Assembly: GCF_012273215.1 (NCBI RefSeq)
Contig: NZ_CP050965.1
Coordinates: forward strand, 186,001-250,000
Length of the DNA: 64,000 nucleotides
Direction of reading: 5' to 3'
Source: Gemella haemolysans
GTDB lineage: Bacteria; Bacillota; Bacilli; Staphylococcales; Gemellaceae
Shown: one piece after another, positions 1 through 9,231 of the stretch
Layout of the letters: every line of letters starts with the position of its first letter
Position numbering within the stretch: position 1 is the stretch's first letter
Notes under the pieces: generated by a model
Seen by the model: only the letters and a program-made list of their open reading frames with translations
Database searches by the model: none
What the model was told of the DNA's origin: nothing
Program-made: the position numbers and the translations under genes

Positions 1-897
1 TAGAGTTTGATTGATATCTTCATAGATTTCATTTTTTTCTTTTAGTAGTTTCATAACTGAATCGGCTACACCACCTTCAGAGTTTGTTTTTTCAGTGATG
101 AATTTAGCATTATTTTGTAGTTCTTTATTTCCATTTTTCATTGCAATACTATATTCAACTATATCTAGCATTGCTTGATCATTAAGGTTATCACCTATAG
201 CAATAGCATTTTTTAAGTTGATATCATGTATATCAGCGACTATTTTTAATGCCTCACCTTTTGTAGCTTTTTTATCCATAATTTCTACGTTATTAGCTCC
301 TGATGAAGTAACGCTTATATTCTCATTTCCTGAAAGTAGTTCAGTTGCATGTTTTAATTTTTCTAAGTCATTTGATATTCCAATTACTTTAATAGCAGGA
401 TTGTCTTCTTGATTTAAGTATAATTCTATATTATCAACTTCGGTAATATGACCTAATGCGAGTCTATTTTTAGCTTCTCGTCTTAAGTGTTGTTCATTTG
501 GTTCTTCACCATTTGCTCGTATTAGATCGATATATGCAGTTATATCAGTCTCTATACTATTTGTATAAATGGTATTTTTTGTATAAAGTTGATAGCTTAT
601 TTCTAAACTTTTTAATATTTCAATTGTATAGTATAAATCTTTTAATTTCATTGGAGTAATATTAATTATATTCCCATTCTTATCGTATATTATTCCCCCG
701 TTGAAGCTTATAACATCACACTTTATATTTTCATCATTTAATGCAGGTAATGCTTCATAATAGGCTCTTCCGGTAGCTACTACAAATTGAATTCCATTTT
801 TTTGTGCAAATTTTATAAGTTCTACATTTTCATTTGGGATTTTGTGGTCACTATTTAATAAAGTTCCATCCATATCGCTAGCAATTAATTTAATCAT
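1..897 (-). CDS. HAD-superfamily Cof-type phosphatase, C-terminus beyond window
   Basis: I translated this frame on the minus strand from the ATG at 897; it stays open for 299 codons to the window edge, so the stop is outside. The N-terminus has the HAD motif I nucleophile region MIKLIASDMDGTLLN (Asp8, Asp10). Motif II-like VATGR follows, then a Cof-type cap and a late NAIAIGDNLNDQAML segment matching motif IV of the Cof/YkrA group. These are cytosolic Mg-dependent phosphatases acting on sugar phosphates, flavin nucleotides or pyridoxal phosphate; the substrate cannot be told from sequence. It is already longer than the usual 265-290 residues of the family. The Shine-Dalgarno before the ATG is poor. 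It is transcribed divergently from gshAB. Confidence 0.85.
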   Translation of the reverse strand, partial: MIKLIASDMDGTLLNSDHKIPNENVELIKFAQKNGIQFVVATGRAYYEALPALNDENIKCDVISFNGGIIYDKNGNIINITPMKLKDLYYTIEILKSLEISYQLYTKNTIYTNSIETDITAYIDLIRANGEEPNEQHLRREAKNRLALGHITEVDNIELYLNQEDNPAIKVIGISNDLEKLKHATELLSGNENISVTSSGANNVEIMDKKATKGEALKIVADIHDINLKNAIAIGDNLNDQAMLDIVEYSIAMKNGNKELQNNAKFITEKTNSEGGVADSVMKLLKEKNEIYEDINQTL

Positions 898-1090
898 GTA
901 ATTATAAGAAATACGATTATTTATCGAATTTCATACCCCTTTCTTCAGTGTAATTTGATTATAACATAAGAGGAAGTATATTGTAAGTGTTTGTAATAAT
1001 ATACTTTATTTTGAGTTTAATTTCTATTATAAATTGTATATTTATGATAAGATAGAATGTAACTAGATTGTATGTAGAGAGTGATAAAAT

Positions 1091-3352
1091 ATGATAATTA
1101 GAGATTTAATTAAAAATAATAATTTAGAAGAGATATTTACTAATGTAAAAATCGGTTTAGAAAAAGAGGGACAACGTATCTTAAACGATGGTACGATTTC
1201 AAAAACTGATCATCCAAAAGTATTTGGAGTACGTCATGAAAATCCATATATACAGACAGATTTTGCTGAATCACAAGTTGAACTTATTACAACTCCAGAA
1301 AACAGTGAAAAAGATGTTCTTAGAGTATTAAATGCAGTTCATGAGGTTACACTTAAAAATATGCCTGCTGATGAATTCATATGGCCTTTAAGTATTCCAG
1401 CTATACTACCAGATGAAAAGGATATAAGAGTTGCTCAATTTGAGAAAAAAATCGATGTAGAGTATAGAGAGTATTTAGTAAAAAAATATGGAAAATATAA
1501 ACAAATGGTCTCAGGAATTCACTATAATTTCCAACTTGATGATAAGTTTATGGAGAAAATTTCAGAAATCACTAAGGAAGATTTGGTTAGTGTAAAAAAT
1601 GAAATTTATTTAAAATTAGCAAGACAATTTATTAGATATCAATGGATATTAATATACTTATATGGAGCTTCTCCATTAGCTGAAGATAAGTATTTTACAA
1701 ATGGAATAAAACCGGATCATTATGTGAGAAGTTTACGTACTAGTCGGTATGGTTATGTTAACGATGATGATATTAAAGTATCGTATAGTTCATTAGAAAA
1801 ATATATTGAAGATATTACAGGTTATGTGAAAAATGGGAATCTAATAGCTGAAAAAGAATTTTACTCTAGCGTTCGCTTTAGAGGAGCTGATACTATCGTG
1901 AAGTTTCCTAAAGAAGGTATTAAATATATGGAATTCCGTCTTTTCGATTTAAATCCATTTACACCTTTTGGTATTTTAGAAAAAGATATAAGATTTGTTC
2001 ATTTATTCCTAAAAACATTAGTTTGGTTAGATGAAGTAAATAAAGAAACTTCAGAATCATTAGGTTATGAGTATAGTGAAAATGTCGCATTAACTCATCC
2101 ATATGAAAATGTTCCTTATGAGGAAGAAGGAATATGGTTATTAAATCAAATGAAAGAACTAGTTAAGGAATTAGGTTTATTTGATAATGATATTAAATTA
2201 ATCGATGAAAAAATAGAAGAACTACAAAATCCAAAAATTACTCTAGGAGCTAAGTTATTAGCTGAGTATGAAAAAGATAACAATATGTCTAGAGTTGGTA
2301 TCGAACTTGCTAAAAAATATAAAGAAGAGGCATTAAGAGAATACTATTCATTAAGTGCTTTTGCTAACATGGAACTCTCTACACAGGCGGTAATAGAAGA
2401 TGCTATAAAAAATGGAATTAAAGTAGATGTAATTGATGAAAATGATCAATTTATTCGTTTAGAAAATAAAGAGCATATTGAATATGTAAAAAATGGAAAT
2501 ATGACGAGTAAAGATAGTTATATCTCTCCATTAATTATGGAAAATAAAGTAGTAACAAAGAAAGTTCTTGCTGAAAAAGGTTTTAGAGTACCTAAAGGAT
2601 ATGAGGTCTCTAGTTTAGATGAAGCAATTCAGAAGTTTAATTATATAAAAAATAAACCAATAGTTATAAAACCAAAAAGCACTAATTTTGGATTAGGTAT
2701 AACGATATTTAAAAATGGAACAAATTCGTTAGAAAACTATTCAAAAGCTGTTGAATTTGCATTAAAAGAAGATAAAGATATATTAATTGAAGAATTTATA
2801 GAAGGAACAGAGTATAGATTTTTCGTAATTGAAGGAAAAACAGAAGCTGTATTATTAAGAGTTCCTGCTAATGTAGTTGGTGATGGAAAACATACAATCA
2901 GAGAATTAGTTGAGATAAAAAATTCTAATCCTTTAAGAGGAGATGCGAAAAAAACTCCACTGAAAAAAATTGAATTAGAAGAAATTGAAAAATTACAATT
3001 AGCCGAACAAGGATTAAATTTTGATTCTATATTACCAGAGAATAAGATCGCATATCTTAGAGAGAACTCTAATATAAGCACAGGTGGAGATTCTGTAGAT
3101 ATGACAGATGATGTTCATGAAAGTTATAAAAAATTAGCTGTAGAAATTACTGATGCTATGATGGCTAAAGTATGTGGAGTTGACTTGATTATTCCAGATA
3201 TAACAGAAGAAATAAATGGAGAAAATTATGGTGTTATTGAGGCTAATTTTAATCCTATGATGATGATGCATATTTATCCACATTCAGGTAAATCAAGAAG
3301 ATTATCATTAAATGTACTAAAAATGTTATTCCCGGAAAGAAATATTAAATAA
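1091..3352 (+). CDS. gshAB: Bifunctional glutamate-cysteine ligase / glutathione synthetase
   Basis: Makes glutathione from Glu, Cys and Gly in two ATP-dependent steps carried by one cytosolic polypeptide. The 753 residues match the usual length of GshAB (GshF). Roughly residues 1-470 are a GshA-type ligase domain (IGLEKEGQRI near the start, MEFRLFDLNPF in the middle). Residues about 490-750 are an ATP-grasp domain replacing classical GshB (PIVIKPKSTNFGLGITIF, ILIEEFIEGTEYRFFVIEG, GVDLIIPD, and an EANFNPMMMMH metal/ATP loop). This fusion is known mainly from streptococci, enterococci, Listeria and Pasteurellaceae. The gene stands alone: it diverges from the HAD phosphatase and is followed by a structured intergenic repeat that ends in a T-run. 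Confidence 0.95.
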   Translation: MIIRDLIKNNNLEEIFTNVKIGLEKEGQRILNDGTISKTDHPKVFGVRHENPYIQTDFAESQVELITTPENSEKDVLRVLNAVHEVTLKNMPADEFIWPLSIPAILPDEKDIRVAQFEKKIDVEYREYLVKKYGKYKQMVSGIHYNFQLDDKFMEKISEITKEDLVSVKNEIYLKLARQFIRYQWILIYLYGASPLAEDKYFTNGIKPDHYVRSLRTSRYGYVNDDDIKVSYSSLEKYIEDITGYVKNGNLIAEKEFYSSVRFRGADTIVKFPKEGIKYMEFRLFDLNPFTPFGILEKDIRFVHLFLKTLVWLDEVNKETSESLGYEYSENVALTHPYENVPYEEEGIWLLNQMKELVKELGLFDNDIKLIDEKIEELQNPKITLGAKLLAEYEKDNNMSRVGIELAKKYKEEALREYYSLSAFANMELSTQAVIEDAIKNGIKVDVIDENDQFIRLENKEHIEYVKNGNMTSKDSYISPLIMENKVVTKKVLAEKGFRVPKGYEVSSLDEAIQKFNYIKNKPIVIKPKSTNFGLGITIFKNGTNSLENYSKAVEFALKEDKDILIEEFIEGTEYRFFVIEGKTEAVLLRVPANVVGDGKHTIRELVEIKNSNPLRGDAKKTPLKKIELEEIEKLQLAEQGLNFDSILPENKIAYLRENSNISTGGDSVDMTDDVHESYKKLAVEITDAMMAKVCGVDLIIPDITEEINGENYGVIEANFNPMMMMHIYPHSGKSRRLSLNVLKMLFPERNIK

Positions 3353-3383
3353 TACAAGTATAATTGATAATTAGTTAATGAAT

Positions 3384-3565
3384 GGGTCTGACCCAAAAGA
3401 CCTAAATTTTAACAAAGTGTATATGAGAACTCATAGACGCAGTGCTTTATTGATATCTAAAATCGCTTTAGAAAAGAAAAGCTTTTTAGATATCTAATAA
3501 ACTGTGCGGGGGTGACTCGATAAAATCGATTTTGAAATCACGATTTTTGAGTCACTCCCGTTTTT
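3384..3565 (+). repeat. Intergenic hairpin repeat, copy A
   Basis: A 176-bp core (3384-3559) followed by a T-run. It begins with the dyad GGGTCTGACCC, then the dyad TATGAGAACTCATA at 3422-3435. A long inverted repeat follows (CAGTGCTTTATTGATATCT at 3440 onward against AGATATCTAATAAACTG near 3488-3504). A terminal stem pairs GGGGGTGACTC (3508-3518) with GAGTCACTCCC (3549-3559), then TTTTT. Nearly the same sequence occurs at 43944-44117 and 49486-49656 (reverse strand), with degenerate versions elsewhere in the window. It lies 31 bp after gshAB in the same direction and may terminate it. Confidence 0.85.
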
Positions 3566-3753
3566 ATATTATAGAAAAATACAAAGAATATTATGAAAGG
3601 TTGAAAATAATATTTTCATGTCATTATTTTTAAAATAAAAATTTACATATAGAGTGAGTAAAATATGACTTAATTTAACTTACAAAAGCTATATTAATAC
3701 TTTTTATAATTAACTAATAAAAAAAAATATGTTTTATATCTTATCTTATAAAA

Positions 3754-3768
3754 TAGAAATCGATTTCA
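3754..3768 (+). promoter_or_regulatory. Candidate cre (CcpA) site upstream of man promoter
   Basis: TAGAAATCGATTTCA contains the perfect palindrome GAAATCGATTTC and matches the cre consensus WTGNAANCGNWNNCW at all but the second position. It lies about 28 bp upstream of the -35 box of the manLMNO promoter. CcpA control of sugar PTS operons is well known; binding here is an inference. Confidence 0.45.
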
Positions 3769-3795
3769 GTATTTGTAAAGTAAGAAACTAAAACA

Positions 3796-3824
3796 TTTAC
3801 AAAAAAATTAATAAATGATATAAT
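3796..3824 (+). promoter_or_regulatory. Sigma-70-type promoter of manLMNO
   Basis: TTTACA at 3796-3801 and TATAAT at 3819-3824 are separated by 17 bp, with TG one base before the -10 (extended -10). Predicted +1 is near 3831, about 58 bp upstream of manL. No -24/-12 element was seen here, unlike the sigma-54-dependent mpt operon of Listeria. Confidence 0.75.
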
Positions 3825-3832
3825 CTATTTGT

Positions 3833-3847
3833 ATGCAAAGGTATACA
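3833..3847 (+). promoter_or_regulatory. Candidate cre (CcpA) site at man transcription start
   Basis: ATGCAAAGGTATACA matches WTGNAANCGNWNNCW except at the central C. It overlaps the expected transcription start, where CcpA binding would block initiation. Together with the site at 3754 it suggests catabolite control, by inference only. Confidence 0.45.
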
Positions 3848-3888
3848 CGTCATAATAAAATAAGTATTATATAAAAGGAGGTACTAAG

Positions 3889-4872
3889 ATGGTAGGAATT
3901 ATCATCGCGAGTCACGGTGAATTCGCTGCTGGAATTAAACAATCAGGTTCTATGATTTTTGGTGAACAAGAAAAAGTAGAATCAGTTGTATTTATGCCAA
4001 GTGAAGGACCTGAAGACTTGCAAAGAAAACTTCAAGAAGCTATTGCTAAAGTAGATTCTGAAGAAATTCTTTTCCTTGTCGATCTTTGGGGTGGAAGTCC
4101 ATTTAACCAAGCTAACAAGTTATTTGAAGAAGCACCAGAGAAAAGAGCAATCGTAGCAGGATTAAACTTACCAATGCTTATCGAAGCATATGCTAGTAGA
4201 TTCACTATGACAACAGCTCACGAGATTGCAAAAGCAATCACACCAACAGCTATTGATGGGGTTAAAGTTCGTCCTGAAGAACTACAACCTAAAGCAGCTG
4301 TAGCTGAAAGTACAACAGCAACCCCTCAAGGAGAAATTCCTGAAGGTACAGTATTAGGAAACGGGAAAATTGATTTTGTATTAGCCCGTATCGATACTCG
4401 TCTACTACATGGACAAGTTGCAACTAACTGGACAAAAGCAACTCATCCAAACAGAATTATTGTAGTTTCAGACTCAGTATCAAAAGACGAATTACGTAAA
4501 AAACTTATTGAACAAGCAGCTCCTCCAGGAGTACGCGCACACGTAATTCCATTAGATAAACTTGTTCAAGTTTATAATGATCCGAGATTTGGTGATACAA
4601 AAGCATTATTATTATTTGAAACACCACAAGATGCTCTTGCAGTAATCGAAAAAGGAGTAGAGATTCCAGAATTAAACATTGGTTCTATGGCTCACTCTGT
4701 TGGTAAAGTTCAAATTAACAACGTATTATCATTAGATCAAGAAGATGTAGAAGTATACAAAAAACTTCGTGATTTAGGTGTTAAATTTGATGTACGTAAA
4801 GTATCTAACGATTCACCGTCAGATTTATTCAAACTTATTGAAGCTAAATCTAGCGAAGGTTTAAAATTATAA
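3889..4872 (+). CDS. manL: PTS mannose-family EIIAB component
   Basis: Cytosolic phosphoryl carrier of a mannose/glucose-family PTS: HPr~P phosphorylates the IIA His, which passes phosphate to the IIB His and then to the incoming sugar. The 327 residues comprise a IIA domain at about 1-130 (IIIASHGEF, His9), an Ala/Pro/Thr-rich linker at about 133-155, and a IIB domain from about 160 (DTRLLHGQV, His174). This fused AB form is typical of ManL in lactic acid bacteria. The start is set by AAAGGAGG eight bases upstream. First gene of manLMNO; 24 bp separate it from manM. Substrates of such systems include mannose, glucose and glucosamine; the specificity here is not readable. Confidence 0.95.
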   Translation: MVGIIIASHGEFAAGIKQSGSMIFGEQEKVESVVFMPSEGPEDLQRKLQEAIAKVDSEEILFLVDLWGGSPFNQANKLFEEAPEKRAIVAGLNLPMLIEAYASRFTMTTAHEIAKAITPTAIDGVKVRPEELQPKAAVAESTTATPQGEIPEGTVLGNGKIDFVLARIDTRLLHGQVATNWTKATHPNRIIVVSDSVSKDELRKKLIEQAAPPGVRAHVIPLDKLVQVYNDPRFGDTKALLLFETPQDALAVIEKGVEIPELNIGSMAHSVGKVQINNVLSLDQEDVEVYKKLRDLGVKFDVRKVSNDSPSDLFKLIEAKSSEGLKL

Positions 4873-4896
4873 TTTAATAGTAATTAGGAGGACACT

Positions 4897-5706
4897 ATGG
4901 AATTTAGTATTCTAGCAGTTATATTAGTCCTTGTTGTTGCGTTATTAGCTGGTATGGAAAGTATCTTAGACCAATTCCAATTCCATCAACCAATTATTGC
5001 TTGTTCTTTAATCGGTTTAGCAACAGGACATTTATCAGAAGGTATTATTTTAGGTGGAGCTCTTCAATTATTAGCACTTGGATGGGCTAATATTGGAGCT
5101 GCGGTTGCTCCCGATGCAGCATTAGCATCAGTAGCATCTGCTATTATTTTCATTAAAGCTGGTGACTTCTCAGCTGAAGGACGTATTATCGCTATCGCAA
5201 CGGCTGTTACATTAGCTACAGTAGGACTTGTACTTACAATGGTTGTTCGTACATTATCAGTAGTTATCGTTCACCAAGCTGACCGTGCGGCAGAACACGG
5301 TAACTTCCGTGGAGTTGAATTTTGGCACTACGTAGCTCTTGCAGCTCAAGGATTACGTGTTGCTATTCCAGCAGGGTTATTAATGTTTATTCCATCATCA
5401 GTAGTTCAAAAAGCTCTTGAAGCTTTACCAAAATGGTTCACTGAAGGTATGGCAATCGGTGGAGGAATGGTAGTTGCAGTTGGTTTTGCGATGGTTATTA
5501 ACCTAATGGCAACTAAAGAAGTATGGCCATTCTTCTTCTTAGGATTCGCATTAGCACCAATTAGCGAATTAACACTTATCGCAACTGGTATTATCGGATT
5601 ATGTTTAGCAATTATCTACCTAAACCTTTCTAAAAACAAAGGTGGCGGCGGAAGTGGAAATACTTCATCTGGAGATCCACTAGGCGATATCTTAAATGAT
5701 TATTAA
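4897..5706 (+). CDS. manM: PTS mannose-family EIIC permease
   Basis: One of two membrane subunits of the mannose-type permease. The 269 residues are hydrophobic with about seven or eight membrane segments and the family-typical GGALQLLALGWANIGAAVAP stretch. The C-terminus is a Gly/Ser-rich tail (KNKGGGGSGNTSSG), also seen in lactic acid bacterial ManM. A clear AGGAGG precedes the ATG. In streptococci and lactococci the IIC/IID pair is a receptor for class IIa bacteriocins, so this may be an entry point for such peptides. Confidence 0.95.
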   Translation: MEFSILAVILVLVVALLAGMESILDQFQFHQPIIACSLIGLATGHLSEGIILGGALQLLALGWANIGAAVAPDAALASVASAIIFIKAGDFSAEGRIIAIATAVTLATVGLVLTMVVRTLSVVIVHQADRAAEHGNFRGVEFWHYVALAAQGLRVAIPAGLLMFIPSSVVQKALEALPKWFTEGMAIGGGMVVAVGFAMVINLMATKEVWPFFFLGFALAPISELTLIATGIIGLCLAIIYLNLSKNKGGGGSGNTSSGDPLGDILNDY

Positions 5707-5723
5707 TAAGGAGGAACTACAAA

Positions 5724-6647
5724 ATGTCAGAGAAAAAAATTACATTAAGTAAAAAAGATCGTCGTAGCGTAATGTTACGTTCTCAGTTCCTTCAAGGTTC
5801 ATGGAACTATGAACGTATGCAAAATGGTGGTTGGGCATTCGCATTAATCCCGGCACTAAAAAAACTATATCCAAATAAAGAAGATGCTACACAAGCATTA
5901 AAACGTCACTTAGAGTTCTTTAACACTCACCCATATATTGCAGCACCAATTTTAGGGGTTACACTTGCTTTAGAAGAAGATAAAGCAAATGGAGCTGATA
6001 TCGATGATGCGGCAATCCAAGGGGTTAAAGTTGGTATGATGGGACCATTAGCAGGTATTGGGGATCCAGTATTCTGGTTTACAATTCGTCCTATCCTTGG
6101 AGCTATCGCAGCTTCATTAGCAACTGGTGGTTCAGTTATTGCACCATTATTCTTCTTTATCGCATGGAACTTAATCCGTATTGGATTCTTATGGTATACA
6201 CAAGAATTCGGATATAAAAAAGGTTCTGAAATTACAAGTGACCTTTCAGGTGGTATTTTACAAACAATTACTAAAGGAGCTTCAATCCTTGGTATGTTCG
6301 TAATGGGTATCTTAGTTCAACGTTGGACTAACATCAGTTTCCCATTAGTAGTTTCTAAAGTACAATTAGATGAAAAAGCATTTATTCATTTCCCAGAAAA
6401 AGGAACACACATTACTGGTGAAGTATTACAAGATATTGTTACAAAAGCAACAAGTGGTAAGTTCTCATTAACACCAGAAAAAGTTACAACATTACAAGAT
6501 AACTTAAATCAACTTATTCCTGGATTTGCAGCGTTATTATTAACATTCGTATGTATGTGGTTATTAAAACGTAAAGTAAGCCCAGTAGTAATAATCTTTG
6601 GATTATTCGCTTTAGGTGTAATTGCTCACGTAGCTGGTGTAATGTAA
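5724..6647 (+). CDS. manN: PTS mannose-family EIID permease
   Basis: Partner membrane subunit of ManM, 307 residues. The N-terminus has the EIID signature region (MLRSQFLQGSWNYERMQNGG), followed by HPYIAAPILGVTLALEE and the MMGPLAGIGDPVFWFT loop typical of the family. Membrane helices follow, with the last near the C-terminus. It sits 17 bp after manM with an AAGGAGG site. manL, manM and manN make the complete transporter, which phosphorylates sugar as it enters. Confidence 0.95.
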   Translation: MSEKKITLSKKDRRSVMLRSQFLQGSWNYERMQNGGWAFALIPALKKLYPNKEDATQALKRHLEFFNTHPYIAAPILGVTLALEEDKANGADIDDAAIQGVKVGMMGPLAGIGDPVFWFTIRPILGAIAASLATGGSVIAPLFFFIAWNLIRIGFLWYTQEFGYKKGSEITSDLSGGILQTITKGASILGMFVMGILVQRWTNISFPLVVSKVQLDEKAFIHFPEKGTHITGEVLQDIVTKATSGKFSLTPEKVTTLQDNLNQLIPGFAALLLTFVCMWLLKRKVSPVVIIFGLFALGVIAHVAGVM

Positions 6648-6726
6648 TAAAGCATAGGAGGTTGAGGCAAGATGTCTCAACTTCCTTTTTAAAATTAGTA
6701 AACAAAATAGAGTGGAGGTGTTAGGT

Positions 6727-7095
6727 ATGGTAGTATCTATGAATACTAAGGTAGTTTATACAACGAAAGCTAATTGTCTTACTGGATCAATTGGAAACAA
6801 GCATGGAGATGTGATGGTAGGAGATAAAGCTTTCGAGTTTTATAATCATAGAAATCCGGAAGATTATATTCAAATACCTTGGGCTGAGATTGAAAAAGTA
6901 CGAGCACAGATGTTTTTTAGAGATAAATATATCAGAGGATTTTTTATCGATACAAAAAGAGCTGGAAGTTTCAATTTTATAGTCAAAAATTCTGGAAAGT
7001 GTTTAAAAGAAATGAGAGAATTTATTGGTAATGACAAGATAGTAAGGAACAAGCCGGTATTATCATTAAAAAAATTATTTAGAAAAAAAGATTAA
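6727..7095 (+). CDS. manO: DUF956 family protein ManO
   Basis: A 122-residue soluble protein of the DUF956 family, which accompanies mannose PTS operons in lactic acid bacteria; it has been suggested to modulate PTS expression, but its biochemical role is not established. I chose the ATG at 6727 because GGAGGTG lies just upstream at 6714, inside a longer GTG-started frame. Recognisable segments are KANCLTGSIGNKHGDVMVGD and IQIPWAEIEKVRAQ. It follows manN by about 80 bp, a gap containing an imperfect hairpin (AGGTTGAGGCAAGATGTCTC then AACTTCCTTTTT) that could trim the transcript. Its stop codon lies inside the left arm of the operon terminator. Confidence 0.85.
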   Translation: MVVSMNTKVVYTTKANCLTGSIGNKHGDVMVGDKAFEFYNHRNPEDYIQIPWAEIEKVRAQMFFRDKYIRGFFIDTKRAGSFNFIVKNSGKCLKEMREFIGNDKIVRNKPVLSLKKLFRKKD

Positions 7096-7118
7096 TACAT
7101 TGATATTAGTCTTTTTTA
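7084..7118 (+). terminator. Terminator of manLMNO
   Basis: Stem AAAAAGATTAAT / ATTAGTCTTTTT with one G-U pair and a short loop, followed by a T-run. The left arm overlaps the manO stop codon. Confidence 0.75.
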
Positions 7119-7145
7119 ATTTTAAAAATATTTTCATGAAAACGT

Positions 7146-7173
7146 AATGCAAATAGTATATTTTTCTTGCATT
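7146..7173. promoter_or_regulatory. Inverted repeat upstream of MFS gene
   Basis: A perfect 7-bp inverted repeat, AATGCAA at 7146-7152 and TTGCATT at 7167-7173, is separated by 14 AT-rich bases. It sits about 100 bp upstream of the MFS gene and just after the man terminator. It could be an operator for a dimeric regulator; none is encoded next to it. Confidence 0.3.
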
Positions 7174-7273
7174 TTCTGAATGTTTATATTAAACTAATAT
7201 AGTATTCGAAAAAACAGTATTATAACACCGTGTAGGTGTACTAATTTTAGAAGAAAAAGAAAGAGGTATATTA

Positions 7274-8557
7274 ATGGAACTATCATTAAATTCGCCTACT
7301 CGAAGGCAAGGAATAATTATGTTTGTACTGCTAATTACTGCGTATGTAGTGTTTGCTACAAACTGGGTAGCAGGATCAAACTTATCAAAGCAGATTACAG
7401 ATCATTATTTTAATGGTGAGAAAGTATCACCTATAATATCTGAAGTTGTCAACTATACAATTACGATTGCTAGAATTATAGCTAATTTATTAGCAGCATT
7501 TATTTTGATTAGATTACATCCGAGAAAAGCTGCAATGTTAGCATTATTCTGTTTATGTTTTTCATTTTTTGCTATATTTACTCATAACTATTGGCTATAT
7601 ACAATATCTAGAATGATAATGGCATTCGGTGGATCAATGATTATAGTTTTCATAAATTCATTTGTGGCGAAATTTATACCAAATGATAAGAAGATAATGA
7701 CTAGTGCAATCATTACCGCAGCATACAATGTAGGAGCTGCTTTGGTTGCTATATTATTCCTGCTTTTCAAGGAACGTTTTGTAGACGATTGGCGTTATAC
7801 AATGATAGGATTTAGTATTTTTAGTATAATCTTATTTGTCTGTTGGTTAATATTCTCTCGTGATTTTGAACCAACAATTACATGGAAACATCCAAACTAT
7901 TTTGTATATAAACTATTAATTGAATCAAAAGAAGTTGTACATGAAGAAGAAGTGAAAAAATATACTTATGCCGATGGATTTAAAGATAAGTTCATTTATG
8001 TGTTTTCACTTGGGTTTGGTGGATTTTTATTCTTATATGTAATGCCATTAGTATCATTACCTAGGGTATTAGCTGAACATGCAAAAAATGCTCAATTTAA
8101 ACCAGAGTTTATGATCCTAACTGTAACAGTAGGTGGAATTATTGGAACTATTTTTAGTTTATTAGTTACTAGAAAATTAAATTTCAGAAGAAAACCATTT
8201 TTAATAGCTCATGGTGTATTAATGATTGGATTTATGGGATTAGGGTTATTTTTAGTATCAACTAATGTTATTTTAGCATATACTATGTTCAGTCTGTCTG
8301 GATTTTTCATGTACTCACAATATCCTGTATATCTAAACTTACCTTATGAGTTGCCGAATATGAATTCACAAAGGTTAACTATAATGTTTGGAATTTTCTG
8401 GGCATTTGGATATGCAATTTATACATTATTTAACTTTACATGGAGTTTAGTACTAAATCATATGGGATACTCTACTTCAATCCTGTTCTATTTATTAGGA
8501 AGTGTAATCTATATTATTTTTGTTTTTACTTTCCCTGAAACAAGACCGAAGAAATAA
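7274..8557 (+). CDS. Major facilitator superfamily transporter
   Basis: A 427-residue integral membrane protein with about twelve predicted helices and a central cytosolic loop near residues 215-235 (KEVVHEEEVKKYTYADGF). SRMIMAFGGSMIIVFINSFVAKF resembles the early MFS helix motifs, and the N-terminal VFATNWVAGSNLSKQITDHYF resembles single-gene MFS permeases of unknown substrate. It is monocistronic, with terminators before and after. It lies directly upstream of the flavin electron-transfer operon but is separated from it by a strong terminator, so a shared role is speculative. The substrate is unknown. Confidence 0.8.
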   Translation: MELSLNSPTRRQGIIMFVLLITAYVVFATNWVAGSNLSKQITDHYFNGEKVSPIISEVVNYTITIARIIANLLAAFILIRLHPRKAAMLALFCLCFSFFAIFTHNYWLYTISRMIMAFGGSMIIVFINSFVAKFIPNDKKIMTSAIITAAYNVGAALVAILFLLFKERFVDDWRYTMIGFSIFSIILFVCWLIFSRDFEPTITWKHPNYFVYKLLIESKEVVHEEEVKKYTYADGFKDKFIYVFSLGFGGFLFLYVMPLVSLPRVLAEHAKNAQFKPEFMILTVTVGGIIGTIFSLLVTRKLNFRRKPFLIAHGVLMIGFMGLGLFLVSTNVILAYTMFSLSGFFMYSQYPVYLNLPYELPNMNSQRLTIMFGIFWAFGYAIYTLFNFTWSLVLNHMGYSTSILFYLLGSVIYIIFVFTFPETRPKK

Positions 8558-8560
8558 AAA

Positions 8561-8602
8561 AAAATCTTTAGAGGTAAAAAATATCTCTAAAGATTTTTTT
8601 TT
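8561..8602 (+). terminator. Terminator after MFS gene
   Basis: Stem AAAATCTTTAGAG (8561-8573) / CTCTAAAGATTTT (8585-8597) with an 11-base loop and a long T-run. The A-run on the other side would make it work in both directions. Confidence 0.9.
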
Positions 8603-8756
8603 AGAATAATGTTAATCAAATTGAGTAGATACTTATTAACTTTGTAATTGTTATATCAGTAATAATTAATTTGTAATCACAAGATGCAAATTAGTAGGGT
8701 ATATATTAAAAACATGGTATATTATCTTTAAAAGTATAAATTAAAGGAGAGAAAAT

Positions 8757-9230
8757 ATGAGTAAAGTAAAGAAAGCGACTTTAATAGGAGTTGTAGGAGC
8801 ATCTGCACTGACAGCAGGTTATTATACTTTTGTAAAACCGAGTATACAAACTACTACTTCAAATCAAAAAACACAGAAGACTAACCAAGCGGAAAATAAA
8901 GAATCAAAAAATACAACCAATAATACAACTTCTTCAACAAAAGAGGGAGTAACGTATAAAGATGGTACCTACACTGGTGCAGTAACAAAAACTAACAAAG
9001 GTGATTTTCAAGTAAGTGTTGTTGTTCAGGGTGGAAAGATTTCTAACGTAAACGTACTACTTCAACCTGACGAGGAATTTTCACAAAGTATTAACAAAAC
9101 AGCTTTACCTAAGTATGTAGAAGAAGCTATAGAAGCACAAAGTAGTGATATTGCATTGGTATCTGGTGCTTCTGAGACTTTTGAAGGTTTCAAAGGTTCA
9201 CTACAAGATGCTTTAAATAAGGCAAAATAA
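8757..9230 (+). CDS. Extracytosolic FMN-binding domain protein (flavinylated)
   Basis: A 157-residue protein with a positively charged N-terminus and one hydrophobic segment (about residues 7-26), so it is probably anchored or exported. A low-complexity Thr/Asn/Lys/Gln linker covers about 30-62. The FMN_bind domain runs from about 65 (YKDGTYTGAV) to the end. The SGAS motif at residues 136-139 corresponds to the S/T-G-A-T/S motif where ApbE attaches FMN covalently through phosphodiester linkage, so Ser139 is the likely site. No lipobox is visible. It is the first gene of a tight three-gene operon with apbE and a ferric-reductase-like protein, and probably accepts electrons outside the membrane. 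Confidence 0.85.
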   Translation: MSKVKKATLIGVVGASALTAGYYTFVKPSIQTTTSNQKTQKTNQAENKESKNTTNNTTSSTKEGVTYKDGTYTGAVTKTNKGDFQVSVVVQGGKISNVNVLLQPDEEFSQSINKTALPKYVEEAIEAQSSDIALVSGASETFEGFKGSLQDALNKAK

Positions 9231-9231
9231 G

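Noticed and set aside
2737..3081. Long minus-strand frame inside gshAB
   Set aside because: It lies in a coding region with a confident product on the other strand, has no ribosome site and reads as compositional shadow.
3384..3565. Reading the intergenic repeat as an insertion sequence or CRISPR unit
   Set aside because: It encodes no transposase, copies are single and far apart, and there are no regularly spaced units.
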